Source of the DNA: Paralvinella palmiformis
Lineage: Eukaryota; Annelida; Polychaeta; Terebellida; Alvinellidae
Reading direction: 5' to 3'
Assembly (NCBI GenBank): GCA_025642065.1
Contig: JAODUP010000964.1
Coordinates: 62,501 to 126,500 of the forward strand
Length of the DNA: 64,000 nt
Position 1 is the first letter of the stretch; each line of letters starts with the position of its first letter. Shown in pieces: positions 35,155-48,215 of this stretch. The notes under the pieces were generated by a model. That model searched no databases, was not told where the DNA came from, and worked only from the letters and a program-made list of their open reading frames with translations. The translations under genes and the position numbers were made by a program.

Positions 35155-36109
35155 CTCGTTTTACGTGCAATTTTCATAAAGCGACCGTTGCTAAAACAAA
35201 CACCTAGATTGTTGAAGTCCGAAAATGAGATACGACACAAACCATTGATTTATGGCATATTAGCATATATCAAAATATAGTTGGCCTACTGTGCCCGCTG
35301 TACAATGAGTATACTTAACAATTTGTTTTATTATTGAGGAACGTATCTAGAAATAGTAAATAGGCCGGCCACAAGTTGCAGATATATTTGGTATGGAGAT
35401 TAGCATTCTTTGTCTGATTGTTTGAATGCTAATTACGAGAACAGGGCTAATTCTCAGTCAGTTTAGGCCAATTCTGTTAGCCAGGTAACATGTACCACAG
35501 CCTTATTTTGTGGCGCTAAACATCTTCCATATAATCCAACAATAAAAACAGTGTGTGTGTGCTGTGTAGCACTCATGTCCTTATTGCATGTTTTCTCGAT
35601 TGTCTTTGTAGTACACTAAGTTGCCGATTGTCTTTAACATTTAACCTTTTCCACGAAGCTATTTTTGTATGTAGACTCGAGTGTAGGATGTTTGAATTTT
35701 CCCCCATCAACAGCAGTTGATTTTTTGAAAAGTAATATCAGACTGCCCGATTTCTTTGTGTGATCTCTTACATTAAAACCGCGGCGACGAACTCCTCATG
35801 ATGGAATACGGAATAATCGAAAAACATAGTTCATAGGTCTTTAAGCCACTGGTCTTATATTCTGTGATATGCGTTCGCATGACCCACAGTTCAAAGCATA
35901 TGACTATATTGTGATTTGTGACGTTTCATTGTTTTTTCTAACATGACCATCTCCTTTACAAATTATAACATTGATTGACTACTAATAAAAATATGTAATA
36001 TAAAAGCCGTAGTTCCTGTATAACTTACTTTGACTAATTCTGCTGACCACCCCCCCCCCTTGTAGTGAGGGAAACTTTGTTATAGATGCCGTGTTTGACT
36101 TGCTTGAGT
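34986..36109. other. intergenic, nothing recognised except (TA)n
   Basis: TA run at 35122-35151 and a C-run at 36049-36058. No coding or RNA signal. Confidence 0.5.
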
Positions 36110-37185
36110 TGTTTGCTGCTCAAGTAAATATGTTTTGACTAATGTATACACTTCAACCAGAGACGAGGAAAATTAACAGATTATATTAATTGATACTCTC
36201 CAAAATAAACTTTATAATCGGAGGGGATTTTAATATGCCGCTCGACCCTAAAGTTAATAAAAAGAGAGGTAGTAGTGATTTGATTAAAATATAAGGTACA
36301 GAATGGTACCTAACAATTTTTCGGACTGTTTTGATCTATGCGATATTTGGAGATATATATATTTACATGGTGCATCAGCAAAAATTAAATATACGTCAGG
36401 TGAGATTGCTGGTTCGTAGTGGAACATCTGGCTAATGTGGTGAAACAAACCAACATTCTACCCTCGATCCGGTCTGATAATAATACTATAGGTATGTCCT
36501 TGACTAATCTTACCTCTATGACCCATTGCCCAGGATATTGGAAATTGAATATCGGTCTTTTACGTGACACAAATTACATTAATTTGATTAAAGGCGTGAT
36601 CTCCAAGAGTGAGGCTAACAACAGATATGGAGAAAAGTGAAACAGTAGAATAATGCAAAAACCTTAAGTATTAAAGCTGAAATACGAGAAAACCGTAGAG
36701 GAGCAACAGAAATTACTTCAACAAATAGTAGCGAATGACAATGCTCCCGAAGATACCCAAGACTAAATTATTGAAATAGAGAGAGACAATGAAAAAATAC
36801 CTGGTATCATTCGCCGATCAAAAGTCCAGTGGACTGACTATGGCGAAAAAAAACCTCCACAATCTACATCATCAAACTAAAATACAAGATACAGAATTTT
36901 TTTTTTTAATAAGAAATATCCAAAACTAACGAATAGTGAAAGAATGAAATTTGAAAAGAGAAGTAGTAGTGATTTGAATAAAACATGAAGTACAGAATGG
37001 TACCAAACAATTAAAATTTTGGCGACATTTTTCCAAAGTGGGTTCGTATTATTTATACTGATGTTAAAAGTTACATTCTTAACAATGGCTACCTATCTGA
37101 CGTTGTACAGATATTCAGAGGTATTCGTCAAGATTGCCCTCTCTCCGCTTATTTATATGACACCTTTACTAAGTCTTCGTTTAAC
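36110..37185 (+). pseudogene. L1-like non-LTR retrotransposon remnant (endonuclease and RT pieces)
   Basis: At 36214 a frame reads IIGGDFNMPLDPKV, the GDFN core of the apurinic-type endonuclease. At 36419-36640 another frame reads IRSDNNTIGMSLTNL, then GPGYWKLN-like CPGYWKLNIGLL, the domain's end and linker. At 37076-37180 a third reads ILNNGYLSDVVQIFRGIRQD and CPLSAYLYD, a reverse-transcriptase block. The pieces are in different frames with stops between, and most of the RT is gone, so the copy is dead. Confidence 0.75.
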
Positions 37186-37786
37186 TTGTATACACCTATA
37201 GACTAGCGCTGTGAGCTTGTACTTAATATTAGAAATTATTACAAAAATCTTGTTGTGATTAATTGTCATAGTTAATTAGCAATTTAAAAAAAAGTGATTA
37301 CCTAAAAAACATTCACTTTTCTCAATAATATAGGGATATTCTGTAAGATAAACTGGACAAGGAGACGAATGACAAATGTTATGATTTAGATGATGAGATA
37401 AAAAATGAATTTCTCTAGAAGTGTTGTATAACACCTGTCACTTAAATGCCAACACCAATATCACTAATTCATCGTGAATCGTATTTTAAGGTATATCATT
37501 AACTGGAATATATTGTACAGGTTGAAATCCTATCATACCCGCAGTAGGTTTGTACAAATACCAACCACAATACTCAATCAGAAACATACACACCTACGTA
37601 CATTGAAATTATACATATACAAAAGGATACATAATAAGTTCCCCAACTTCTTGTTCAGTTTACTCCACAACTAGATCTGCTTGCTTCACAATGACAATAT
37701 GCACAACCCCATGTTTGAAGGTGATTTTCACACATGGGAAGTGTTTTGCACTGCATTTATAAGCTAAATAAATACAATTAGCATGA

Positions 37787-38013
37787 GGGTGGTCACTGCC
37801 AGAGCGTTTTACGTCCTTAGAGCGGTCTTTAACGACCCCCCTTTATTTTTTATAATTCAGTGGAGACGGCAGTGCCATTTAACGTGGTCAGCCATCCACG
37901 ATGTTGTGAGCCGAATAATTAATCTCTGAAAAAGCTTGTACCTCTTGCTGGATTCGAACCTGTGTGAGCTCAGGTAGGTTATACGTGAACATGTTTTGAG
38001 TTAAGCCAACTTA
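37787..38013 (-). mobile_element. SINE-C copy, minus strand
   Basis: On the minus strand a B box caggttcgaatccagc (37949-37964) lies about 40 bases after an A-box-like tggcttaactc. The body follows, with gatggctgaccacgtt, and a tail is seen as gggtggtcactgccagagcg on the plus strand. The tail recurs at 43654. Confidence 0.55.
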
Positions 38014-38049
38014 TTTAACCTTAGCAATGGAATCATACGACCAGCGTTC

Positions 38050-38863
38050 GTATAAGAGCTATGTTTCCATATTACTGTAAAAGTAGTAAAACTATACGTT
38101 TAACCAATTACATAACTGTTTCCCAATCTAACATTATAGAAAGGACAGTTGTTTTCCGTCTGGACATATATTTATTCAATAATAACCTTAATGAATCACT
38201 ACAGTCTGCCTATAAAAGTGGTCACAGCACTGAAACAGTCTTGGTTCAGGTGGAAAATTATATTATGATGTCAATTGATCAAGGTAAGCTAGTAATACTT
38301 GTTTTTCTGGACTGTCTGCTGCATTTGATACAGTTGACCATAATGTACTTTCTTTAGGTTGAAAGACATGTCCGGTCTGTCAGGTAAAGCACTTGATCCT
38401 GTCTGTAACAACGCTCCCAGTTATCTGGTGTACCACGGGGCTCAGTTATTGGTGTTATGGTTTTTACAATGTATACCCGTCTTCTATGGAGCATTGCGCA
38501 GCGATATGGGGTTAAATATCACTTGTATGCTGATGACACACAGCTGTATATAACTGGTGTCCATTAGAAAGTCATCCCGAAACCTCATGCCATCCAGTCA
38601 GATAGTATTGCAGGTGCCTGTGTATCGACTCAAGTCATATGGTGATTGTGTATTTATTGTTCAGCATTGTCTCTTGAATATTGAAACTCCGTTCTAAAAA
38701 CACACATGTTCAAGGTTGCTTTCAAAGATAAATAATAATAAACTTTTAAATCTCTTATAGCGTTTTTACAGAGATATTATTTTTTGGGTATTATTATATT
38801 ACATAATTCCTTGTACACCGCCTTTGAATGGCTCCCGCTAGTAAAGACACTTGATTAAGTATA

Positions 38864-38914
<51 letters not shown>
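38050..38914 (+). pseudogene. CR1/Jockey-like non-LTR retrotransposon remnant with YADD motif and (ATT)n tail
   Basis: At 38061-38330 the frame reads ESLQSAYKSGHSTETVLVQV and then SIDQGKLVILVFLD, reverse-transcriptase motifs. A frameshift follows, then a deletion after MSGLSGKALD. From 38427 the frame GVPRGSVIGVMVFTMYTRLL continues to YADDTQLYI, with the catalytic YADD at 38526-38537 and a stop at 38565. The 3' end has cctttgaatggctcccgcta and a (TTA)n tail at 38868-38914, as CR1/Rex-type elements do. 5'-truncated and inactive. Confidence 0.8.
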
Positions 38915-40518
38915 CAGCATCATCATCATAGCGTGACCACAAACAGTATGTTAAAACACCATGATACCATTATATGGGACCATTATGATGACATTACTTT
39001 AGAATGGTGGGCGTATGTGTTTTAGCAGTGTGGAAAAATCTGGCACAGAAAATCTCAAATCGTGAATTCATGCAATGGACGATTCATCAGGCCACTGAAT
39101 TAATAGGAACGGCTGTTCATGATTATATGCAACATAGCCATAAAATGAAATCACCTGCAGTTGTGGTGTCTGGGTTTGTTACCCAAACCCAAGTCATATC
39201 ATGGCAGTTGTGAGTCATTCAAATCAATACTTTACTAACTTTTTACTTCAATTGTTATAAAGTTTTCAAGCATAACTTTGTCTAACGGGCAGGTGTCATG
39301 AAGCGACTGTTATTAAAAATAACAGCTGTATTGTAAAATTCAGATATGTGGCTAAGCAGAACATTATAGCATCATAGCCTCGGCTAATATGTTTAAACGA
39401 AACCTAATGTCTGCTATAGAAATTGTATGGATTCATCTAAAAATACTGACTTGAATCCATATAAATCCATATAATATCGCGAGGAAAATCAGTGAATATT
39501 TAAGCTTCATGATAGCATAATATGGGAACATTATGATAACATTTCTCTTTAACCCTGTGTGTGTGTGTGTGTGTGTGTGTGTCTGTGTGAGTGTGTGTGT
39601 GTGTGTGTCCGTGTCTGTGTGTGTGTCTGTGTGTGTGTGTCTGTGTGAGTGTGTGAGCGTGATACAGTTTAGGGATGTTAAATTATGTTCCTACTTTATG
39701 ACAAAGGGCCTATATTTTATTACCAACAATATTTCTATGTATCCTCATCCAAAATGGATTAGGGTACTCATAGGTTATTGTGAGTATTAAGAGTAACTGA
39801 ATGCTGTTGTTGTTGTTGTTATTGTGTTCATTCTATTTAATATAGTAATTATTTTTTGTGTGTGTTAAATGTTATAAGTAAGATTAAGATAGACATATTG
39901 CATGACCTTCTACTTACATAATGTCAAGGTCTTTATTATTCCGCTAGGCGGCTGCACATGTATTGCATGATATGCGATCATTATATTATGCGAATACAGT
40001 AGAGCGTACAAACTATTTGGATCTTATATCATAACATGTTTAATGTCATATACAGGCTAACAATTTCCGTTCGATCACTAATCAATTGAACTAACCATTG
40101 TGCAAATTAAAAATGAATATTTGTAATCAAAGTAGATTCAATGTTTTTTTAATTATATTGATTCAACATGTTGATCGTCCAGTTAATTCAAAGTAAAATG
40201 ACGATATGGATTTAACTTGAATTGCTCAGATAAGAATAAGTTAATTCTAAGATTCTAAGTATCTTTAATACTATCGTAATGACGATATGGTTTCACATCT
40301 CGATTAGAATGCAGTTTCAACTTGTTTACATTATGATGGCACAACATAGATTATTAAGGTACTACTTCCTGCGTAGTTAATGAGATACTCCATTGATACT
40401 GTTCACGATATAGCCTATATCAACGTGGCTGCTAACGGTTTTAATGTTTGTAAGATTTGCAAAAAAAATAATCATAGCTGGGGGCGTTAGTTACAGTCTT
40501 TTGCTTGAAAGCATTTAG
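38915..40518. other. intergenic with GT-rich microsatellite
   Basis: A GT/GTCT-rich tract occupies 39557-39660. Nothing else is recognised; a 69-codon frame at 39004 has no known motif. Confidence 0.5.
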
Positions 40519-40697
40519 GGTTGATGATTGACGTTTTACGACCACTTTTGTGCACATGGTAGGCTAAATGGGCCGAGCGACCTCCAAGGGTAATGGAGCG
40601 AAGTTAAAGATGAAACACGGTTTAGATATACCCACGCCGAGTTTCGTACTCAGGTGGTAGTGATCTGTGGTCCAACGCGCTATCAATTAGACCACGT
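40519..40697 (-). mobile_element. SINE-A copy, minus strand
   Basis: Reverse complement of the family: gaccacttttgtgcacatgg and ggctaaatgggccgagcgac on the left, and gtggtccaacgcgctatcaa at the head. It is the only SINE-A copy outside GCC2 and the only one in this orientation. An apparent 85-residue frame at 40654-40911 overlaps it and is not a gene. Confidence 0.88.
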
Positions 40698-43056
40698 AGG
40701 CGTCCCGCACGGGAAGGCTGAATTAATGAGATATGCGGCGCCATGGGAATATTTTAGAAAACATAAAAGGGTCGGCTTTTACTTCGTAAATCTTATAAGC
40801 AATATGACACTGGTGGAATCATGGAAGTTGTTTATGATCGATTCACAACTAATCCAGTCAATCGGTACACAAAATTCTACGGTCAAAAGGGTGCAATTCA
40901 ATATCGATTGAAATATCATTTATCAGCTTCTCATTCAAAACTTCCCGGGGAATACTTTCAGCAAAAATAAGTTCTGTTGCTGGTGACGGTGATATTGATG
41001 ATCCTGATTGTGATATATATGCTACTAACAAATTGGTATTAACAGTTGTAGCAATTCGTTTAATGACAAATCGATGGTTAAAATAAATTAATGATTAATA
41101 CAGCCAAACCATTAACATTTTTGTTCTATAAATATGATGTTAATTTCGGCTCTCTAGGTTAAACATTGTAATAAACATCCATTTCTCGCCTTCAGATAAA
41201 AAATACCAATAAAGCCAACCCCATCAAACGAAATACAGCAACAGAGCAATATATTACAGTAATGCGTTCATATTCCGATATTGAGCAAGCAATATGGCTT
41301 ACATAAGCAGTAGCTATTGTTCTGTTGCACTGGTCATAAAGTGTCTCCTCGGTGTAATGCAACTCTTTATAACGCCATCCTCGGTTATCGTAAGAGAAGA
41401 CTCGGAATGAATTTCCACATTTTATATCAGTCCTTTATCTTCAGTTATCGTCAACTTATATAAGGACTCAATCTGTCACTTCCCTCTTTACTGCGCTAGT
41501 GGACACCCACACTGTCCTGTCTCATCAGAACATCCCTCGATAGGTTAATTGATCAGTTGGCTCGCTTTAATCATTTAGCTCATCATAACATTGAACGTGT
41601 GTGCTGGTTTGTCGTGATTATATGAAGCAGAAGAGATGTCTAACTAAATATTAATATAAATAATTGTACAGGTGTTTGTGACTTCCAGTTATCCCCTAAA
41701 ACAATCAAAGACTTGTCTCAAGCCATGCAATGGATAGAGGGATAAGGGGATCATATGATCAGTGAAATGATTTGTTGAATAACAATCATTACCCAAATTG
41801 TATTGTTTACAAATTGTTTAAATATCACGAGCTTATTCCATTCATTATTCATTAATAAAATTGTTCTATAAATACACTCTCATACCATTTGTAAATAAGT
41901 GTCTATCGTTACAAGAGAGTCTCGAAAAAGTAAACTGACAGATTTCTTTATAACCCAGTAGCTAGAAGCGCTCGTTAACAAGATATTGAGACCAAAGGCA
42001 GTCAACAGACAGCAGCTGATCATATTCTTCATTTGAAATAAACATGATTGCCCTAATTAGGAATCAGCCGTTCCTAATTAAATCTGACATCTACTGTCCA
42101 TGTCAGATTGTTAACAGGTAATGCGGTTTCGGGGCCAATTAAGAAAAGGTGAGAAGGATGAGTGGAAAATAGCCTAAAATATGACAATGATGCATGATGA
42201 TTACTCGATGTGATCTCTGATAGACAGCGACTATCCTGTACTGGAATAACAATCAAACTCGTAAAGTAAATAAAACATGCTTCATCTGATAATTTATGCG
42301 ATCATGGGAAAACAAATTAAACTGAAATATCGTGTTAGGTGCTATCTTGTACGTATACCTCTTTCACAGTTCCAATAACTCATTTTAATAAGTATGCATG
42401 ACAACAATGTAGACATGTTCCAATTACTAAATATCTTTCAGACTCAATAGACTCTTTGGACCAAAAAGGCTTGGTGCATCCAATAAATGTATGATTTCTA
42501 AATAAAAGTAAACAGACCAATCAGAATAAGAGCCATTTTTAGAATATTAAGAAGTTGATATGAGTTCAGTTGGAGAGCTATCAGTTCGATGACATCGAAT
42601 ATCTAAAAAAAAGGTCAGTAATGCGCTTAGAATGACGATACGAAATATACAATAGCTGCCAATCAAAGGTTGTTGTGGCACATTATTATTTTAGCTACTT
42701 GAGACTACATTGTACAAAATATAGCCATGAATTAGTTTTTAGGATCATATGTAAATTAGAAGTTAAAACAACCACTCGTTCTAGCCTACACACGTTCTCA
42801 CTGTTTAAAGTTGACCACTTGGTGACTTAGTACATTTATTCCTGGATCATTTCAATTAGAGCTTCATCACCTTTGTAATCTAAATCTGCTTCATGTGAAA
42901 AGGATGAAGTTTCTTGCGAGGAATTTGCCGTAGTAGTTTTCGTCTTTTGTTATGTGGTAATAGCTAAATGTTTCTACTACGGTATTAATATCATTATGAA
43001 GTTTCTTTTAATACATCGTCTTACCAGATATATGTATGTGTGTCTGTGTGTATGTA

Positions 43057-43092
<36 letters not shown>

Positions 43093-43256
43093 CGTGCGTG
43101 AGCGCCCGCTGTAGAAATCTGAAACCGATTATTTACAGCCTAGAACAGCTAGAATGGGCACCAGATTATTCCATTTAAAACGTGATATGTACCAATTTGT
43201 ACAACCTGTCATAGGCCATCATAAAAATAACGCAGCATTAACTTTGAGTAGGAATC
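40698..43256. other. intergenic, nothing recognised
   Basis: Fairly complex sequence without long repeats apart from a GT tract at 43031-43102. No frame over 85 codons. Could hold regulatory DNA, but the sequence alone does not show it. Confidence 0.45.
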
Positions 43257-43466
43257 TCGCGAGGGGTATAGTGCTCTAAAACAGTCTGGAGATGCTCGAA
43301 TGGGCGATGATTGTTGCCAATCTGGCTATTCGTTGCCTGAGAGAGAGAGAGATTATTTGAATACCAAGAGGCAATTTGTCAATTGAGCAATGAATGGCCA
43401 GATTGGCAACAATGGTGACACATTCGAGCATCTCCAGGCTGTCTTAACGCACCATGCTCTCCGCGA
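43257..43466. repeat. long inverted repeat (hairpin), arms about 80 bases
   Basis: The left arm (43257-43336), containing ctggagatgctcgaatggg and ttgttgccaatctggc, pairs with the right arm (43386-43466), containing gccagattggcaacaatgg and cattcgagcatctccag. Identity is about 80%, with a loop near 50 bases holding a (GA)n run. No coding capacity. Confidence 0.85.
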
Positions 43467-43653
43467 TTTATAATATCACCTGCACGTCAGGTCCATTGTT
43501 GATCTAAGTAGACAATAGAGTGAGTTAGACACCCATTTAAGACAAAACACTCCAGCCGGTAATTGGAAATCATCGAAAATTGGACAAGTCTCTGGACCGA
43601 GAAGATTGAGGGATAATGTCCCTCGGATGATAGATGGAGCTGAAATACACAGA

Positions 43654-43702
43654 GGGTGGTTACTGCCAGCGTGCATTACGTCATCAGGGTGTCTTTAACC
43701 CT
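43654..43702 (-). mobile_element. SINE-C tail fragment
   Basis: gggtggttactgccagcgtg, then attacgtcatcagggtg and tctttaaccc match the left 50 bases of 37787-38013. Confidence 0.45.
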
Positions 43703-43728
43703 TCATTATATAAAATAAACATAATTCA

Positions 43729-44252
43729 ATACTGTCTTTCCCCATAGATACTCCGGGCTAATATTTAATCCACACTCGTAATTTTGGTTAAAATTAGTGA
43801 TAAAAATTCACCTTGTGTATAATCAGCATTGCAGATATTAGTAGTGATGAAAGAGCTTAGAATTTTTTAACGTTTAATAGAAGCATGATATGCCAACTAT
43901 GCCTTTTAATCACAATCAAACACAGGCCAGTCGGTAAAGGCATATAATGACCCCCTCCCACGACAAGAAATCTGAAGTAAATTATCGCGCATCAGTAACA
44001 TAAATAAGGACTGATTAGAGGTATCATCATTCAGTGATCATTATTACACCAACATGTTAGTGATTGGTAAATGAACGTAACTGATTGCTAATACCTGGCC
44101 ATATATCGTGCGACTGACGCATAATTTTGAAGAAAAACCGGGGGGGGAGTCCGGCATTAATGTTTCCGTATATGACACGGATGATAAATTCTCGGGCCAT
44201 TTTGATTTGCTAAAACTCCGGATTATCTATGGGGAAAGACGGTATTCTATTA
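43729..44252. repeat. short inverted repeat pair
   Basis: atactgtctttccccatag at 43731-43749 reappears inverted as ctatggggaaagacggtat at 44228-44246, with a shared ccgg extension. The arms are about 30 bases, perhaps two copies of one element in opposite orientation. Confidence 0.4.
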
Positions 44253-44698
44253 GATAAGACTACATTATACTAAATTCTGATTTAATACCCCGCGGCTTGA
44301 TGCCTAAAGAGCATATCATTTTACAAATTAGCTATTTTTATCATAGCCGAAGCATATTTTGATGTACTGTACCATTTTCTTCTATCCGTATTGCTTATGA
44401 CATCAATACTTAGAGCGGTTTGGCAGCAGAATGTTTTGTCCTGAGAGCCGGAGAGAGGTCGGAAGTTTACATTAGTCTATTGTGTCTCATATAAAAGGCT
44501 GGCTCTGTTGATATTATGTCTGTGAGCTCGTTCCGTTTTGATGGATGATGTTTTCTGTCATAATATCAGTCTCGGCATGACCACCGGATATGACGTAGTG
44601 TATTGTTATTAGCGACGCAAAATGATGAATTGAGGTCAGAACTATGGAGCGTTTTGCCTCATAAAATGGTAACGCGGTCAGAGAGTTATATACGAATT

Positions 44699-44703
44699 AT
44701 ATA

Positions 44704-44751
<48 letters not shown>

Positions 44752-44947
44752 CGTGCGTGTGCGTGCATGTGCGTGTGTGCGTGTGTATGTGATAATAATA
44801 ATCTACATCAGTCCACATAACAGTTGATTTTAGATTTATTGATGATGATGATGATGATGATGATGATTAAGATTATACTAGTAAAAATAATATCGATAAA
44901 GATGATGATAATAATAATAATGATGATACTACTACTACTACTACTAC

Positions 44948-44978
<31 letters not shown>

Positions 44979-45006
44979 TATTATTATTATTATTATTATT
45001 ATTATA
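44699..45006. repeat. cluster of microsatellites: (TA)n, (GT)n, (GAT)n, (ATA)n/(ATT)n
   Basis: TA and GT runs at 44699-44790, GAT at 44840-44867, then CTA, ATA and ATT runs up to 45005. The poly-Ile and poly-Ser frames predicted here are translations of these tracts. Confidence 0.95.
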
Positions 45007-45788
45007 ACAAGAAACAAATAGCCGTAATGTGTCATATAGGAAACTACCTTTTTTTTAAAACTCTCTAACATATCCCTGAAGATAGTTTTGTCTTCTATGG
45101 TCATCCTAAGGATATTATCCCTTAACCTTCTCGATCCAGAGACGTGCCTGAAATAGGTGTCTAACTAACTCCATTGTCTAGTTAAGTCAACAAGGGATCT
45201 GAAGTACAGGTGAGATTTAGAATCGAATACATATATTAATCCAGTTGATTATCTTATTATTATTATTATTATTACTGCCAGCCTCCTGTAGGTTAGGTTA
45301 ATATGATGATGGCGGTATTAACTTTATTTTGTTCTAATTTGTCACATTTTACATTTGTTTGTGTAAATAACTTAAACATCAGGTTAAACCATTGCGTCTA
45401 GCATTTAATAAAAGGCACCTACATCAATGATAATACTGTCGAGGCTCTTAGCTGACTAGTGGACGGTGTCACAATAGGTACTGTTTAACAATCTAGAGTG
45501 CTAAATGGATCACCGCATGTAAACATCTAGAGCATCTCTTTGTTCTATTGTCTACGATGTCTTAGCTATGTTTTGCCAAACAACGCATAATACCTGAGAC
45601 GATTCGGTGATGATTAATAGTTTCTTATAGCAGTTATTGTTACTGGATGATTATACTTGTTTATGTTTGGCATGAATTAGGTGTAGAATCTTCAGTCAGT
45701 TTTATCTCGTTATCTTGTCTATATAGATTTGTGTAGCCACGGTGAAAGTGGAAATTTGGTGATTAGGTGATGAATACAGGACTGATAA

Positions 45789-45825
45789 GTGTGTGTGTGT
45801 GTGTGTACGTGCGTGCATGCGTGCG

Positions 45826-45867
<42 letters not shown>
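45789..45867. repeat. (GT)n/(TA)n/(GT)n microsatellite
   Basis: Nested dinucleotide runs. A TTA run lies earlier at 45257-45275. Confidence 0.95.
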
Positions 45868-48057
45868 ATATGTTTTCAAAAAATTCTCTATTCTGCCATA
45901 TGACCAAGGTTAAGCAATTCAACTCGACTAAACCTGTCTCTATATCTCTATGTATCTTTTTATATTGCTAATTATCATTGACTGACTGACTCACTTACTG
46001 ACTCATACTCACGCCATCCTTCTTATTTGCTTTCCACCCATCCACCGACTCTCCAAATAATGTATTCAATAATTAATTAGTTCATACAGTTATCCACTCG
46101 ATCACCCAAACCAATCAAACATTCAATCATCTCCCTCAGTGATTGAACCATTCAGTAAGTTTCTCATTTAGCCACCAACTTCGCAGCAAACGAGATATCC
46201 CAAATTCCATTATCGATAACACATGCAGGCAGAAAGCCTCCGGCAGCCGAACTATAGCTCATTAATACAGGGAATCTATTAAAAAATAGATCAAATCATA
46301 AATCAAAGCAATTGGAAATATTGTAAAATCCTTTATTCCTGCGACGATCTCAGTTATAGCAAATTCCAAGTCGGAATTATATAGAAAATTATTATACGTG
46401 CTATTTATTGGCAAATATCTCACACTTTATTGTAATCGAGAATTGTGTGTCTGTCTGTTTAAATATATTTGAAGTCGGTGGAAGATGAACGTAATTATGG
46501 ATATCGGATGGTTGATGGGGCTGAGGGGATGTGCAGAACTGTTTTCGGTGTCACGCGTCCAAGTGTCACAAGAGAACGTCATTACAGAGAAGATGACTTG
46601 TTATAATAAGCTGTTTAGAAATGTGTAATAGCAGCTCATCAAATGGGTAACTGTTTAACGAGTATTTCATTCGGTTGTTGTTAATCTGTGAACAATCCTT
46701 CGTCGGCGTCATCAAGACATGACGGCCACTCGCAAAGGTAAGTTCGAAGAAATAAACACAGAACGGAATACCATGTGTTGTCATTGTTATCTTTCCATTC
46801 GGTTTACTATTCTAATTTCTATACTAATTTCTAGCATTTTATCGAACACACGCAATACGTATATTAATTAAGCTAGTGAATGAATGATTAGCTAATTTAG
46901 TTTTGGCATTGGTCATATCTAGGACGAGTGAAACATCTCACAATCGTAGGTACTTTGAGTGAAAACGAACATTAATCTGAAGGTTTTCGATTCACTCTTC
47001 TACGTACTACGATATCAGAAAGGCTTGTATTAATTAATCGCTGAGAAAACGCTATTAACAACAAAATCAGGGGAATAAAAGTCGCAGGACAGGAAAACTG
47101 TCACATACAAAAGTCACACGAAAAAAGTCATAGAAATGACTTACTTAAAAATTTTTTTTCCGAATACCGTACTATTTTTAGGATATTGAATAAAACGTGA
47201 TTATGGTTGAAATATATAAATTGTTTTGTTAATAGATATTTATAAAAGTTATTTATTGTCAGTCAATTATATATTTAAGATATTTTTGTTTTCTTAATTT
47301 AATTGGTTATGGTACTTAAATATATTGTGACTTTTTTCGAGCCTAAATTTAAACTTTTCTGTGACCTTTTCCCTGCTCGTCGTGCCATACATACAATAGA
47401 TATACAACATGATAAACTACACCCTTCTTTCCATACAACCATAGGGCTAGTGCATAAAGTGCAGACATATTTATTTCCAATACTATATATGAATCTCGCA
47501 TCCTTTACCCGTACTTTCGCTTGATAAACATAAAACATGTTACCGCTCAGATTCTTCAAATAAATTAAGGAAGGAGTCAAAGTTTATATCAAATAATATC
47601 ATATTGTATTTATGATTTACTTGTTTCAATGTGTTGATCACGAAAACTACCCTTTCTCAATTTTAATGACATTATATCCCATTAGGTACACCTCTAAATA
47701 AGATTATTTCCTGTGCAGATTTATGGCAATAATCAGACATATATAATATTAAATTGTACTCTCCTGTTAAGAATCTGACGAGTTCCTGCATCCACAAGCT
47801 CAATTCGCTTCTTTGTCCTTCTGAATTATCTGCCCAATATTATAAACTACTGTGATTGGGGAAAAATTGCTATTTCTTATGTATATAATTATCTTGGTTA
47901 TTTATAGGTTAATATTCTTAAATATGAGACCCATATTTTGTTGTGTTTCAACTAATTTAGCGTTTTCCTAAGTAAATCATTTGTCAGGTAATTTGTATCC
48001 AATAGTCAGAGAAAAAGGAATAGATTTCTTTAAATATTTTTGACAGATTAAACTGAA
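45868..48057. other. intergenic, nothing recognised
   Basis: Contains a fragment near 46498-46560 resembling part of the 2.3-kb array unit, and an A-rich stretch at 47085-47135 with repeated aaagtcac motifs. Overlapping frames on both strands at 47299-47580 lack known domains. Confidence 0.45.
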
Positions 48058-48215
48058 GTGGATAGTTGGGTTGAGTTCGTTTGCCTCGGCGCTGGTCACA
48101 TCTGAGACACATGGCTGATGTAGCGATCGTCTAGGGAAACATATCGCACCAACAAAGTTAGAGACCGGATTCGAATGTAGAAGCTGGAGATTTGTAGCGG
48201 AGTACTCTAACGCCA
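48058..48215 (-). mobile_element. SINE-B copy, minus strand
   Basis: Read on the minus strand: an A-box-like tggcgttagagtactccg, a B box attcgaatccgg, gcgatatgtttccct, then catgtgtctcagatgtgacc and agcgccgagg. This is the copy with the best tRNA-like promoter. Confidence 0.7.

Noticed and set aside
44808..45104. Poly-Ile and poly-Ser frames
   Set aside because: Translations of ATA/ATT/CTA microsatellites.
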